Positions 11,201-22,219 of a DNA stretch of 64,000 nt are shown here, piece after piece. Both the position numbers and the translations under genes were made by a program. Every line of letters begins with the position of its first letter. Within the stretch, counting starts at the first letter, position 1. The DNA comes from Yamagishiella unicocca (taxonomy: Eukaryota > Chlorophyta > Chlorophyceae > Chlamydomonadales > Volvocaceae), in contig BDSL01000060.1 in NCBI GenBank assembly GCA_003116995.1, forward strand, positions 124,001 to 188,000. The letters are read 5' to 3'. The notes below the pieces were generated by a model. It searched no databases, was not told where the DNA came from, and saw nothing but the letters and a program-made list of their open reading frames with translations.

Positions 11201-12419
11201 GCTCCTTTTAAAGAGGCGCCGCTGCGGTTCCGCTGTGGTGGGCGTCTTGGCGGGAGCCGCAACCGCCTTACCCCTAGGGTGTAGCCTCTCCCCGCACCTC
11301 TCCCTGCGCCTTCCAAACCCCCTCCTCCCTCTTCCCTCCTCTCCTCGTGTTTTAAACCACGCCAATATGCCCGTCCCTCTCCCCTCCACTGCTCCCCTCA
11401 GCACCAGGCGGCTCTGGAGCGCCTAGAGAGCGGCACCGCCACCGCCGCCGATGTCGCCGACGTCATGCCGCCACCCTTCCCCCCCGGACCCTCCCCCTCG
11501 ACCGCCGCGGCCGGCCGGGGCGGGGGCAGCGCTCGCGTCGGTGGAGCCGCCCCCGGAGCCCTGCCGGGCGCTGGCGGCACTCGCAAGGGCGCGCTGCGAC
11601 GCAGCGGCGGCAGCGCCGCCGCCGCCGCCGCCGCCGGTACGACAGGCCGTTTGAGGAGCGGCCGCCGTGCGTCGTCGGAGGCGCGACCCTCGTCCAGCAT
11701 CCGTCACGCGGCCCCCTCCGCGGGGCAGCCGCCCTTCTACCGTACCAGCCCCGACGTGCCCGATGAGGATCTGGAGGGGCGCAGACGACGACGGTCGACG
11801 GGGCTGGCGGCAGGCGCCTCCGCTGCAGCCGCAGCCGCAGCCAGGGCCGTGCGCGGCGGCTCGCGTCAGCCGAGCGGCGAGCTAGGCCGCCCGGTGGATG
11901 TGCAGGCCCAGTTGTACGGCAACAGCCCCGACGTGCCCGATGAGGAGGCAGAGCGCTCCGCGGCCGCTGCGGCTGCGGCAGCGGCGGCCGTGTCCCCACA
12001 GCAAGAGGGGCAGGAGCAGCAGCAGCTGCGGGCTGCGACGACGCCCGTCGACAATGCCGTCGACAATGCCGTCGACCCAGCTAGCATCGCGCCCGAAAGT
12101 GACAATATGAGGCCACCTGAGCCGGCAAGGGCGGGCCGCCCTCAGCGCGCCACGCCACCGCGCCCGGGGTGGGCGCAGCCTCTGCCCAAGGCGGCCAGCG
12201 ACGGGCGGCGGCTCGAGTCGCTCGGCGACGTGGACCGCCAGTTCATTGACTTTGAGGTCGTTGGTGGTTGGGACGAGCAGGCCAACGACCTGCGCAACTC
12301 CATGCGCGGCGTGGGGCCCAAGCCCGCGCGCTCCGCCCAGCTGCGGCTGGCCTCCCAGGCGCCCGGCGCTCGCGGCGCTAATGGCTCCTTGCAGCCGCAG
12401 ACCATCGGCATTCACGGAA

Positions 12420-12450
<31 letters not shown>

Positions 12451-14186
12451 GGGGGGCGGCGGCCGTCCCGGCGACCGGCCCGTGACAGTCCTGCGCGTGG
12501 AGAGCGTCCCGTCGCAGACGTACGGCAGCGCCAATACAGCCGCCGTACTGGCGGCCGACGGCAAGCTGACGCTGTTGGCGAGGCCCACCGGGCCGACGCC
12601 GGAGAGGGTGCGTGCCGCGCTGAAGTTGTTGCGTATGGCGCCGGACAGCGGCGATTTCCGGGCCAGCGCCGCCGCTGCGGCGGCGGCGGCCGCCGACAAT
12701 GACCAGCGCGCCGCCGCCGCGACGGCCGCCGCCGTGGCGGCGGCGGTGGCGGCGGCGGGGGCACAGGGCATGGAGCTGGAGGCGCAGCAGCGCGCGGCGT
12801 CGGCGCTAACGTCAGAGGACGAGCAGAACATAATACAACATCAGCCGGGGCTCATCCTGGGCATGGTGCGTTATGGCCAGTGAGGGGGGGAGTCTGCGTC
12901 TGGCCACGGTTTGAAGCCCTCGTAACTATTTAGACACGTCGTGACTATGGCACCCACCCCTCCACATGTGGCAGCTCGAGTTGTTGCCGTCAACGCGCCG
13001 CGTTGAGGCGTGTCACTTTGCTACGGGATGTATTCGCCTCCTGGCGACGGTGGCCGGCGAGTGCCCCACCTGCCCACCTACCCACCTGCCCACCTACCCA
13101 CCTGCCCACCCACCTGGGGAGCCACGCGCTGCAGGCGCACCCGCGCGCCCGCTCTGCCCCGATATGTCCGCCTCCCCAGCCCCCTTGTTTGAACTTCGCG
13201 TCTTCGCTTTGTCGTTGGCACCTGGCACACAATATTAAAACCCGAACATCCTGAACTCCTGGCCGCCCCCTGCAGACCGAGATTGACCCAGGGGATGTGC
13301 GAGCAGGTGCGTGGGGGCAAGAGAGCTGAGGACCGAGTGAAAGGGGCACTAGCGGGAACCGGGGCAGGGAAAGACGCCCCCGCCCTGCACGGGGCGTTTC
13401 GAGGGAGACCCGTGGATGCCAGAAAAAACCGTGCAGGTGTGGGGTTTCGAGGAAGACCCGTGGATGCCAGAAAAAACCGTTTATAACAGGCGTACGGACC
13501 GCCCCTGCACGTGGCGGGGGCAGGACCGCCGCAGGGTCCCTCGCATGCGTACCGACGCGCCGCTTAACGAGTTGTCGCGTTGAGCCGGCTCGTACCTAAG
13601 CTTGAAGAAAGACATTCCGACGGTTTACGGGGTGGACTGGACGCGGATGGTTGTGAGACGGACTTGCGGCGGCGTGACGACCTGCCGCCTCGTCGCCTCA
13701 AATGGGGGGAACCCCGCCGCGCCGCTGTGTACTCCGATTTCGTTTTGCGGCTCTCCTCTCTTACCCCCGCCCCTGTATGCTCCTGGCTCATCCGCTGTAT
13801 CGTGCTGTACCACCTTCCCTAGATGACACGGATCGCCGGGCCGTCCCAATAAGGGTGGCACCACCTGGAGCCTCCTGCACATAGTGGCCCCCACCTGCGC
13901 ATCGGTTCTGCCGTTTGTCATCAGGCGCTTACCCTCTACACCCTGGGCCGTCTTCTGTACTGCAGATCCAGATTTCCCGATGGGTTCTGCCTGGCCCGAC
14001 CACCACGACCCGCACGACCCACATGGCTCTGCGCCCATGATGGACGGGGAGGGGCACATGCTAGGTCTTCAGGCAAACCAATGGCAAGACGACTATGACG
14101 AGGTCATGGGCCAGATATATGACTCACAGCGTTCCGGCTGGAGCGAGGATGCTGTGAACGGGGGATTCGATAGCGACGTGTATTAG
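8260..14186 (+). CDS. Large low-complexity protein of unknown function
   Basis: Not recognised. Exons: 8260-8961, 9306 to about 9358, 9425-9687, 9778-9893, 10191-10284, 10419-10448, 10872-11029, 11402-12865, 13276-13306, 13966-14186. All junctions are phase-consistent except the end of the second exon, where no GT is available. ATG 8260 follows an in-frame stop. The product is about 1,045 residues. It contains IMDGLL-LHPDILLDELA, an acidic-basic helix (AATAEDLREALLDVVPELQ), and a large exon with two copies of SPDVPDE. That exon also has a conserved-looking SLGDVDRQFIDFEVVGGWDE and a poly-Gly tract. The acidic tail is rich in D, M, Y and W (QDDYDEVMGQIYDSQRSG). There is no signal peptide or membrane segment. 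If 12865 is not spliced, translation stops at 12883 and the last two exons are lost, but their clean phases argue for splicing. Confidence 0.6.
10289..10370 (+). repeat. GGTGACGGGGGCGGC-type minisatellite in intron
   Basis: About four imperfect 15-18-bp units of GGCGGTGACGGGGGC directly after the donor at 10285. Intronic in the unknown gene. Confidence 0.75.
13396..13490 (+). repeat. Dispersed repeat family B, two copies in tandem
   Basis: Two head-to-tail copies: GTTTCGAGGGAGACCCGTGG at 13396 and GTTTCGAGGAAGACCCGTGG at 13444, each continuing ATGCCAGAAAAAACCGT. They lie about 90 bases into the intron 13307-13965. Confidence 0.85.
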
Positions 14187-14664
14187 CTTGTAGGGCAGAG
14201 TACGACGACGACGCCTTGCTGCGTTGGTGCACACCGCGCCGCTCCGGGTAAAGTGTCAGTGTATATGGATATGGACTTACTTTTGCCACACTCTGTGTCG
14301 AGTTGCACGTGCGTTATAGGAGCCGTGCCCACGGGCTTTGCCAGGGCACGGCTCGAATCAGGTACATGGCACCTGGTGTTGAATTGATCTGATTCGTATG
14401 TAGATTATAAAGATTCGGTACAGATTTGTTCTAGGGTACGGGTTGCTATGTTGTGACAGGCGAATGAGGGCACCGAAAAGAGTGTCCTGACACGCTGACA
14501 GCCTGTCTGACGGACTTCGGAGCATATGTAGGTGCGATCATAGATATGCCGCATATACAATTGTACCTTTACATAGCAATTCATAAAGCTACCTGTAATT
14601 GTAAGTGCTATCCCTGCCTCGACCTTGACCCAGCTTTTGATCCTTCCCGCGCTCTCAAGGCAGA
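14187..14664. promoter_or_regulatory. 3' UTR of unknown gene and promoter of PMM
   Basis: 478 bases between a stop codon and the next ATG on the same strand. TGTAA occurs at 14594-14598 and 14600-14604 and is the likely poly(A) signal of the upstream gene. ATTATAAAG near 14403 could be a TATA element for PMM. If both are right, the two transcripts overlap or nearly touch. Confidence 0.45.
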
Positions 14665-16790
14665 ATGACCGGCAAGAAGGTTATTGCTATGTTTGATGTG
14701 GATGGCACTCTGACGGCCCCACGGAAGGTAATGCTCGAAGCTTGGGATAAATGGAGCGCGGGTAGTGATCACCTTGTGAGGCAGGAGGCATAAGACTAGC
14801 CGTCGCCGTTTTGCAGACGGCACCCAAGGAGATGTTGGAGTTCATGCAGGAGCTACGCAAAGTAAGAAGCTGCAATTGCACGCTGGTTACCAGCGGCTCG
14901 CGCGCAGCACAACTGAACAATACTCTCGTGCAAAGCAGAAGGTCCAGATCGGCATCGTTGGTGGCTCGGATTTGCATAAGATTGCGGAGCAGCTTGGAGA
15001 AGGGCGTAAGTAGGGATAATGACACGATCACCCTTGGGCCTTACGCTTGAGTGACCTGTTGCATGCCACCTCCCTCCCCTTGAACTCCCATAATGCCCTC
15101 ACGCCACTATTCCTACTGCTATGCGCACGCACGTCCTCCATCTGACCCATCAGTTACTTTCGCGCCGTGTGTAAAACGCAGTCCTCACGTCGTACGACTA
15201 CGTGTTCGCGGAGAACGGCCTGGTGGCATACAAGGCGGGCTCTGAGCTGGCTATCCAGAGCCTCAAGACCTTCTTGGGCGAGGACAAGCTCAGGGTACGA
15301 CTGCTAGCGTACGGCACGGGGCACATTGCATGGAATCGCGATAACATTGCATGGGATCCATGTGAGGCCTGCTGGCCGAAGCCATGGTTGGCACACCTGG
15401 CAAACCCAGCAAAGCCAGGCAGGTGCACCCTGTTGGGATGAAGACCAGCTCCCCTCCTCTACCGGCAGGTCTTGCCACTCGGCCCACAGTTTTCGTCTGA
15501 ATCCTCCATGCGCAGGAGCTAATCAACTTCTGCCTGCACTACATCGCCGACCTGGACATTCCCATCAAGCGCGGCACTTTCATCGAGTTCCGCAACGGCA
15601 TGATCAACGTGTCACCCATCGGCCGTAACTGCAGCCAGACGGAGCGCGACGACTTTGAGAAGTTCGACGAGACCGCAGGCGTCAGGTACAGCCGCCCAGG
15701 TTTGACCGTAGCATTTCGCTGTGACGTCCGTCAGATGAAGGTGCCCGGGTACTGCTCTATTGCACTAGCGGTGACCGGCGACTGGTGATCGGGGTCTCGC
15801 AGCCTCCAGGGCGGGTCCGCCCCGGACTGGAAGCCAGGCCGGCCGGGCGGTTTGGCTGGTCCTGAGCGCCTGCCTTTGCTGCAAACGCCTAGAATACCCA
15901 GCATGGTCGGTTCGTTGACGCAGCCAGGTCGTTTCGGCCCCCTTGGCCTGGATTGCGCGCACGGCTTGCACGCATCTGGACCACATGGGCATGGTTTGGG
16001 TCATGCCGTGCCGATACACGCTGTGTAGCTCACCTCCCGTCTTGCCACGCCCTTGACGCCGTGCCACGACAGGAAGGCGTTTGTGTCCGTCCTGAAGGAG
16101 AAGTTTGCGCACCTGAACCTCACGTACAGCATCGGCGGCCAGATCAGCTTCGACGTGTTCCCTCAGGTGTGGCCGCCGGTTGGAGGGTGCGGACCAAAGC
16201 CGGGGTTGCCGTAGCCCCCTTCCAGCAGCGGCACGTGTCCCTTGGCCCCGGCGCCCCTTGACCTTACTGTCGCCTGGTCGCACTACTGCCTACCCTATGT
16301 CGCCTTCCCTCCGCCTGTCGCGACCGCGGCCTTCCCTCGCCCGGCAAGGCAGCTGGCATATAACTGAAAAGGACGGAATCCGACTGCGCCAAAATGAACT
16401 TCCTCTTTCTTCACCCCGATTGCAGGGCTGGGACAAGACCTACTGCCTGCAGTTCCTCACAGAGTTCGACGAGGTCCACTTCTTCGGGGACAAGACCTAC
16501 CCGGTGAGCTTGGCTGCCGCTTTCTCTTGAGTGGGTGGTTGGTCGCAGTTGGGACGGCATAGGGCACTATGGCAAATAGGGGGCCACGAGGGGAAGTCAA
16601 ACGCACAACGGCTATAACCGACCGCCTAATCGTGCTCGGCCCATGTGCGTACCAAACTGATGACGTCCAACAACGGTGGCCACAGGGCGGCAACGATTAC
16701 GAGATCTTCACCAGCGAGCGTACCATCGGCCACACCGTCACCAGTCCCGACGACACGCGCAAGCAGTGCACCGAGCTGTTCATGCACTAG
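14665..16790 (+). CDS. PMM: Phosphomannomutase
   Basis: Complete gene for cytosolic phosphomannomutase, which converts mannose-6-phosphate to mannose-1-phosphate for GDP-mannose, N-glycan, GPI-anchor and (in plants) ascorbate synthesis. Exons: 14665-14727, 14817-14861, 14939-15005, 15182-15294, 15516-15685, 16073-16166, 16426-16503, 16686-16790; the sum is 735 nt, or 244 residues, against about 246 in human PMM2. The HAD-type nucleophile motif is [12 protein letters not shown]. It is followed by [62 protein letters not shown] and [16 protein letters not shown], all in family order and spacing. Introns are 77-387 nt, and three junctions split Arg or Leu codons cleanly. The stop is immediately followed by a 14-bp perfect palindrome, CCGCTAGCTAGCGG (16792-16805). 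Confidence 0.97.
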
Positions 16791-17805
16791 ACCGCTAGCT
16801 AGCGGCATGCACTGTGGGGGCATGGTGCCGCAGGACGGACGCGCAACGTCGTGCCGCGACTGGTGCCGATGTTATTCATGTGGCCCTGTCAACTGGCTAA
16901 TTTGACAATTACCGTATTGGGTGGTGTCTTTAAGTTATTTGCAGTCTGGAGTCGAAATCAGAGGCTTGCGCTCGATACCTTGCGTCGAAAGGCGTGTCAA
17001 TAGTCGGCTTACTTTGCTCGTGCGAGTACTTACGGACGACCTGGAAAGTGTTACAGCGTGGGGAGACGCCCTGGCGCGTTGAACGACCGTGAACCGGTTA
17101 CTGTCCAGTAGGCATAAAGTGTTAACATCTCAAAGCACTCACGCATGAGACTCCGTGTGCGCGTGTGGCATGGACTATGCGACGATTCAGGTCACGGATG
17201 CGCGGATGCGATGCGCGGTACAGGGTGCAGAGCGGACGCCGCACTATTGGCACGCGACCTCCACTTCCCGCAGCTTCCGCTGATCCCAGGATGCGCCATT
17301 GTCCCGGAATCTGATGCTGAGGGTGTGTACATAAGAACCCATGCGAACACATTACCTGCCCTGATTTGAAAAATATGTGCCTGATCCGGTACTGGTTGAG
17401 GCCATTCGGCTGTGCCCAACCCCCCAGAACCCAGCTGTTTGCGGACCAGTCCACGTTTCCCGCGCACATGATGAAACGGTTCAGAGGAGCAGTTGACACG
17501 AAGGCAGGGCCCTACTCGACTGCATCGGGCGCTGCGGCTGTGAAGCTGTCACTAGCCGGGTGGCTGGTGCCTGACGGCACGGTACAGTAGGTGGTGTTAC
17601 AGAGGGTATTGGGATGGGAGGGGGTCGGCCGGGACCAGGCCCCACATCCTATCCAAAACATAGGTCCAACATTCCGCTCTTAAGCAATGCACAGATGAGG
17701 TCATCATGCAGATGTCAAGACGTACTCAAAGCGATTGATTAGGGAAGACAACAGCACTGCTTTCCTATAGTTGTAAGGGCCCTTTCGCCGTGTAACGCAA
17801 AACGA
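16791..17805. other. Convergent intergenic region
   Basis: Holds the 3' ends of PMM (+) and the NMN adenylyltransferase (-). TTACA at 17597-17601 is TGTAA on the minus strand, 205 bases past the adenylyltransferase stop, and is its likely poly(A) signal. No PMM signal was found nearby. Open frames around 17145-17590 look non-coding. Confidence 0.5.
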
Positions 17806-20148
17806 CTACAGGCTGCGGCCTTGGCCAACCACTGTCCACCGTGCGCCGTACAATCCCTTCGCATAGATGTACGACAGCACGCCCGGGGCCACCAGGTGCC
17901 GCACTGGCCGCCCTGCCGCCAGCTCCTTCCGCACCTTGGACGAGCTGACAGAGTTGCCCACCCTGTCGTACACTAGTACGACCCGGTCGCGGTAATCGTA
18001 CAACACGGTGCCAGGGCGGTCCAGCAGGCGCTCCAGATCGGTCCCCTCACGCACCACGCACACCACGCCGTGGTTTCGGAGGATCACGTCCGGGTCCCTC
18101 CAAACGCCGGGGGTCGCCATGGATGCCAGCACGTCCCCCCCGCACAGCAGCATAGCTCGGACCTCCGGCTGTAGCCCCTGCGGCTGTGGCTGCGGCTGTA
18201 ACCCCTGCGGCTGTGCCTGCAGCTGTAACCCCTGTGGCTGCAGCTGCGGCTGTGGCTGCAGCTGTGCCAGCGGCTGTGGCTGCGGCTGCGGCTGCGGCTG
18301 TGGCTGTGGCTGTGGCTGCGGCTGCGGCTGCGGCTGCGGCTGCGGCTGCGGCTGCGGCTGTGCCTGCGCCTGTTGCCCCTGCGGCTGTGGCTGCGGCTGT
18401 CGATGAGGTAAGTGGTGGGGCTGCGGGGCCGTGCCTTGATTCTGTGGTGGAGCAGCAGCTGCAGCTGGTGGGGGCGGGCCTGACGCGGCGTGACTCGCGG
18501 CCGCCTCAGTCCCCGCGCCCACAGCCACGCTACCGTCCGCTACCACTCCTGACGCCGCTCCACCCAGCCATCCCTGGAGCTCCGATTCGACCCGCCGCAG
18601 CACGGCCAGGGTCCGCGTGTAGCCCGGCTGGCGGGCCTCCCAATCGTACACCATGGTCAGATCCGGTTCTGGATCCGAACGGTGGCCGGTTGGCTCCGCG
18701 GCCGCCAGGCGGCACATCTCGACGCGGTCGGGTGCTGGAACGAGGCCAGGCTTACCGTACGAGTCGGCGACGGGCGACAGGTAAGCACCCCAGACGTCGT
18801 AGCCACGCTGCGGAATAGCGAGAGCAGGTGCGGGTGCGACGTCATGCAGGGAGGCGAGCGAGTTAGGAGTGCTTCACCTATGGATACGGGAATCACAAGG
18901 AGGACGGTTTGCTTAGCCGGGCTACGAACGGCACGGCATTACGGCACGCTCGTCTTCGGCTATTGAAGCGACAAGGCCTGGGAGGCAAGGTTGGGTTTAC
19001 CTGGTGTAGTGTGGTGTGCATATGTGCGGTGGCCTCAGTGGATTGCTCCCGTGGCTACGGCCGCGACGGTAATTCCTACCCGGTCAACAAGGGGTCAACG
19101 CTGACTCAGCTGCCCCTTCCCCCCTCGTAAGCCTATCGGAGATATTTCCGATGCCGCATCTCACGACCCTCCTGACCCCCATCTCCAAACTCCCGAATTC
19201 GTCCCAACTCCCAACTCCCAAAACCCAGGGGTGCTGCGTCTGCGTGGTCCATAAAGTCTCCGTCATCCCCTCTCCTTTTATGGTCAGTTCCCTTCTTAAC
19301 CCACACCTTACCCCCGCATCTCCGACACATCAGAGGATAAAACAAAGCCGCTGCCCCTGACCTCCTACACCCTAAAACCTCTGCCCGGCTTCGTTCCTCC
19401 TCCCTGTCCTGACGCCCTGTTGACCTCCTTGGTCACCCACACCCCTGACTCCCTCGCCTATGCCTCACCCGCATCAGCTCCTCTCCCGCCAGGTCCACCA
19501 TCCGCATGTGCATCACGGTTGGTGGATTGAAGCTGCCGCAGCACACCAGCACCACGGGCGTCCGTGGCGGCGACGACGCCGCCTTGCAGCTCAGCTTCTC
19601 AACAGGCAGCTGCGCAGTGCTGGAGACGCCGGAAGCCGGGAGGGTCTCGGAGGAAGCGGATGAGTTGGTGGCAGAGGATGTGGGAGCAGAGATGGCCGCG
19701 CCTGCGAGGTTCGTGAAGCGCGGAAGCTGTGGACCGGTGTGCGCTTGTGCTCCTTGTGGGGTTCAAGCGCGGGCCTGGCGAGTTTGGGGACGCAGTGCAG
19801 GGGAAATGCTCGACGCTGGTTATTTCCGCACGGCCTCAAAGCAAGAGATATTCCTTGGATGTTGATTTGTGGCTTTGTTGACGGGGGAAAGGGAAAATTG
19901 GGTCGGACGGGTTGGATTCTGAACCAATCCGACCGACCCCCGACGACCCATACCCTGCCGCGTCAGCACAGATACGCACCTGATGGCGTCCTTTGCTCAC
20001 TCCGTAAGCTGTAAGCGTTGGCAGTCGGATCCGCTCCAACAGTCAGCCCCCAAGACGTTGCGATGGCTGCCGCGGCGGCAGCAGCTGTCGAGAGAGCTGT
20101 GCCCCGATTCCGGAAGAAGAAGCTTCTAAATGCGCCGCCTTGTAGCAT
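17806..20148 (-). CDS. NMNAT: Nicotinamide/nicotinate mononucleotide adenylyltransferase with Pro-Gln insert
   Basis: Transfers AMP from ATP to NMN or NaMN, the last common step of NAD synthesis. Exons (minus): 20148-19980, 19701-19469, 18807-17806, all in phase; 467 residues. The nucleotide-binding motif is GSFNPPTVMHMRM in exon 2. It is followed across the intron by RGYDVWGAYLSPVADSYGKP, then DWEARQPGYTRTLAVLRRVE, MLLCGGDVLASM and the C-terminal VSSSKVRKELAAGRPVRHLV, equal to the family ISSTKIR motif. Between LRRVESEL and the LLCGGD strand there is an insert of well over 100 residues, much of it a Gln-Pro dipeptide run, at the loop that is variable in this family. The first exon (MLQGGAFRSFFFRNRG plus an Ala-rich hydrophobic stretch) could be an organelle presequence or a signal anchor. 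Confidence 0.93.
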
Positions 20149-22219
20149 CTTACCGATTGCACCTGGGTAGAGCGTCCGTGGTGTTGCGTCCAGCGGGCGA
20201 CGATTGCATGCGGATAGCGCGGCCGCGTTTTACCAACGATAGGGCGTGCGCGATCGCAGCTCAGCAATACGCTATGGATTCGCTATGCGTCGCCCAGCTT
20301 GTTATCGAACAGCGACTAAAGACGGTGACTCAGGTTGCAGATGGAACAGTTTTTGAAGAGGGAATAATGGAACTCTACTGACGACCTTGATTGAGTGATT
20401 AATGAAGTGTAAGGAATTGTGGGACCAAAGCACGGGTCGTGATCGCAGGTCAAGCTTTAGTCCCAGGGGTCGCAGCACAATTGTTTCGTAAGGTAACTGA
20501 AGCTAACGTACATAGATGTGGAAATTTTCCGACTGGCCCATAAGGCACAGGAGAGCCATGAGGCTCGTGACTCTCGGACTGCGCGGATGTTCAGCCATAA
20601 GAATACAGACGTTCCGGCAATTGCTTGGGCCTCATACACCGTTAAATGCCTGTATGCGTGCATCTTCCAGGCGACACCTCGCTTCCTACAACAATTCTGA
20701 GCGTGGGCAGAAATCCCCTGATTGTTGCGGACCGGCCTGTGTGTCTATACCGCCGACAGCCCTATTACGCCCCTCTAACCTGCATGCCCGGGGGCGGAAA
20801 GCACAGTTGTGCGGGGAGCTCGAAGACAACCTTCACAGCTGCTGCCCCCACCACGGCCGACATCCTAGATGCGTCGTAATCATCTATGCCTCCCTGCACC
20901 CGCCCATATTGCACCGGATGGAAGGATCGGCCATCTATCGGCAGGCATGAGACATCCAGGCACCCAACGGATTCCTAAAAAGCACGAGAAGGCATTATTG
21001 GAGCTTACTAGTAGACAGGATCACGCTCCTCCACATCCTTGCAAGTAAGGGACCACAAGCACACTACTGTTGGTCCGGAGGCCACGTCAGCATCTAGCTT
21101 ACTGTTACGCGCACAACGCGCCCCGAGGGCGCAATGGAAGGGGAAGGCGGGAGGCACTTGGCCGCCCCGTTCCCTACACTACAGCGGACCGGCCGTCCTA
21201 CCCGTTTCCCGCTTCGCAGCCCCATTCTCTTCCCCCTGCCTGGGGCATGATCAGGGGTTGACAGCAGCGGTCTGTCCATACCGAATGGTCCGTACCTCGT
21301 CCATACGGGTACTCCATACAAAATGTATGAGGTCCCGCAGTGCCCACCATACGATGCTGGTAGACGCCCTGCGTCCGACGGCGGTGATCGCCCCCTCACC
21401 CAGGTACTCTTGCATGGCTGGTGGTGGTCACTTCGCAGCCGGCGGAACTAAATCGAAGATGCGGATTCTCCCAAGAACGGTGCCAGTACCACAACCACCA
21501 TCAATCGCACCCAGACCGAAATAATAGTTAACTACTACAAGGATGTCGGTCCACGGCTCCACGGCACGCCATTCTGTCCGGCCGTCCACGGCTCCCCCTT
21601 GCAGGGCGCTTTCCGCCCTGCCCTGCGCTGCCCCGTCTCGGGACACACACGCCGCCACATCACGCGGATGTGCACAGCTGCGCCGCATCATTGTCATCTT
21701 CTTTCTTCTTCGCTCATTCGCATTCACACCGTGCTGCCGCTTCGCCTCACGTTCTTGGCGACGACGAGCCGTGTAGAGAAATCGACAGCCATAAGATCCC
21801 ACCACGCACCGCCAGGTATGCCCGATGACGTCTACGGCAATCTATAGCGCCTGCAAAGCTTCCAACGCGCCGGCACGCTGGCGGTGTGGGTATCAGCGCC
21901 CGCGCACGATGTTGGTGCGACTATCGGCTCGTCGTTTGCATGCCTCGCGGGAGCTTGTTTGGGAGCCACACTTCCCCCTCCGCCCAGACAGCCCACCTGT
22001 GCTCATCCGAGCAATCTCGCTGACAACACAGCCACGAAGCAGTCATATACCGGTACCAGCGACAAAGTGTAGCCCACACGCCATCCGCCGGCAGCCTCGC
22101 GTCGCACAAACATCTGTTTCCCAACGAATAGGCCGGTGCGCTTAGGGCGACCCACCCCAGACAGGTTGACATCTTGCCTTGCATAACCCACACGCGGTCC
22201 CACGCTGCCCCATGCAGGC
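20149..22219. other. Gene-poor region with orphan minus-strand ORF fragments
   Basis: About 2 kb between the start of NMNAT and the end of the ankyrin gene. Two minus-strand segments look more protein-like than chance. At 21415-21251 an ATG-initiated 54-codon frame has ITAVGRRASTSIVWWALRDL. At 20974-20765 a frame reads GCLDVSCLPIDGRSFHPVQY and ends at a possible donor. I could not join them in phase and recognise no family. They could be relics of a transposon or of a decayed gene. Confidence 0.3.

Noticed and set aside
11465..12883. Treating the 472-codon frame as a complete single-exon gene
   Set aside because: Its frame continues upstream to an acceptor at 11402, and a donor at 12865 joins in phase to two further exons with a plausible C terminus.
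18008..18818. Plus-strand frames of (Cys-Gly)n or poly-Ala over 18190-18400
   Set aside because: They are antisense shadows of the Gln-Pro codons in NMNAT, whose flanking frame carries the conserved enzyme motifs.
20130..20381. ATG-initiated 83-codon plus-strand frame
   Set aside because: It overlaps the first exon and 5' region of NMNAT in antisense, has no recognisable content and no splice or signal support.
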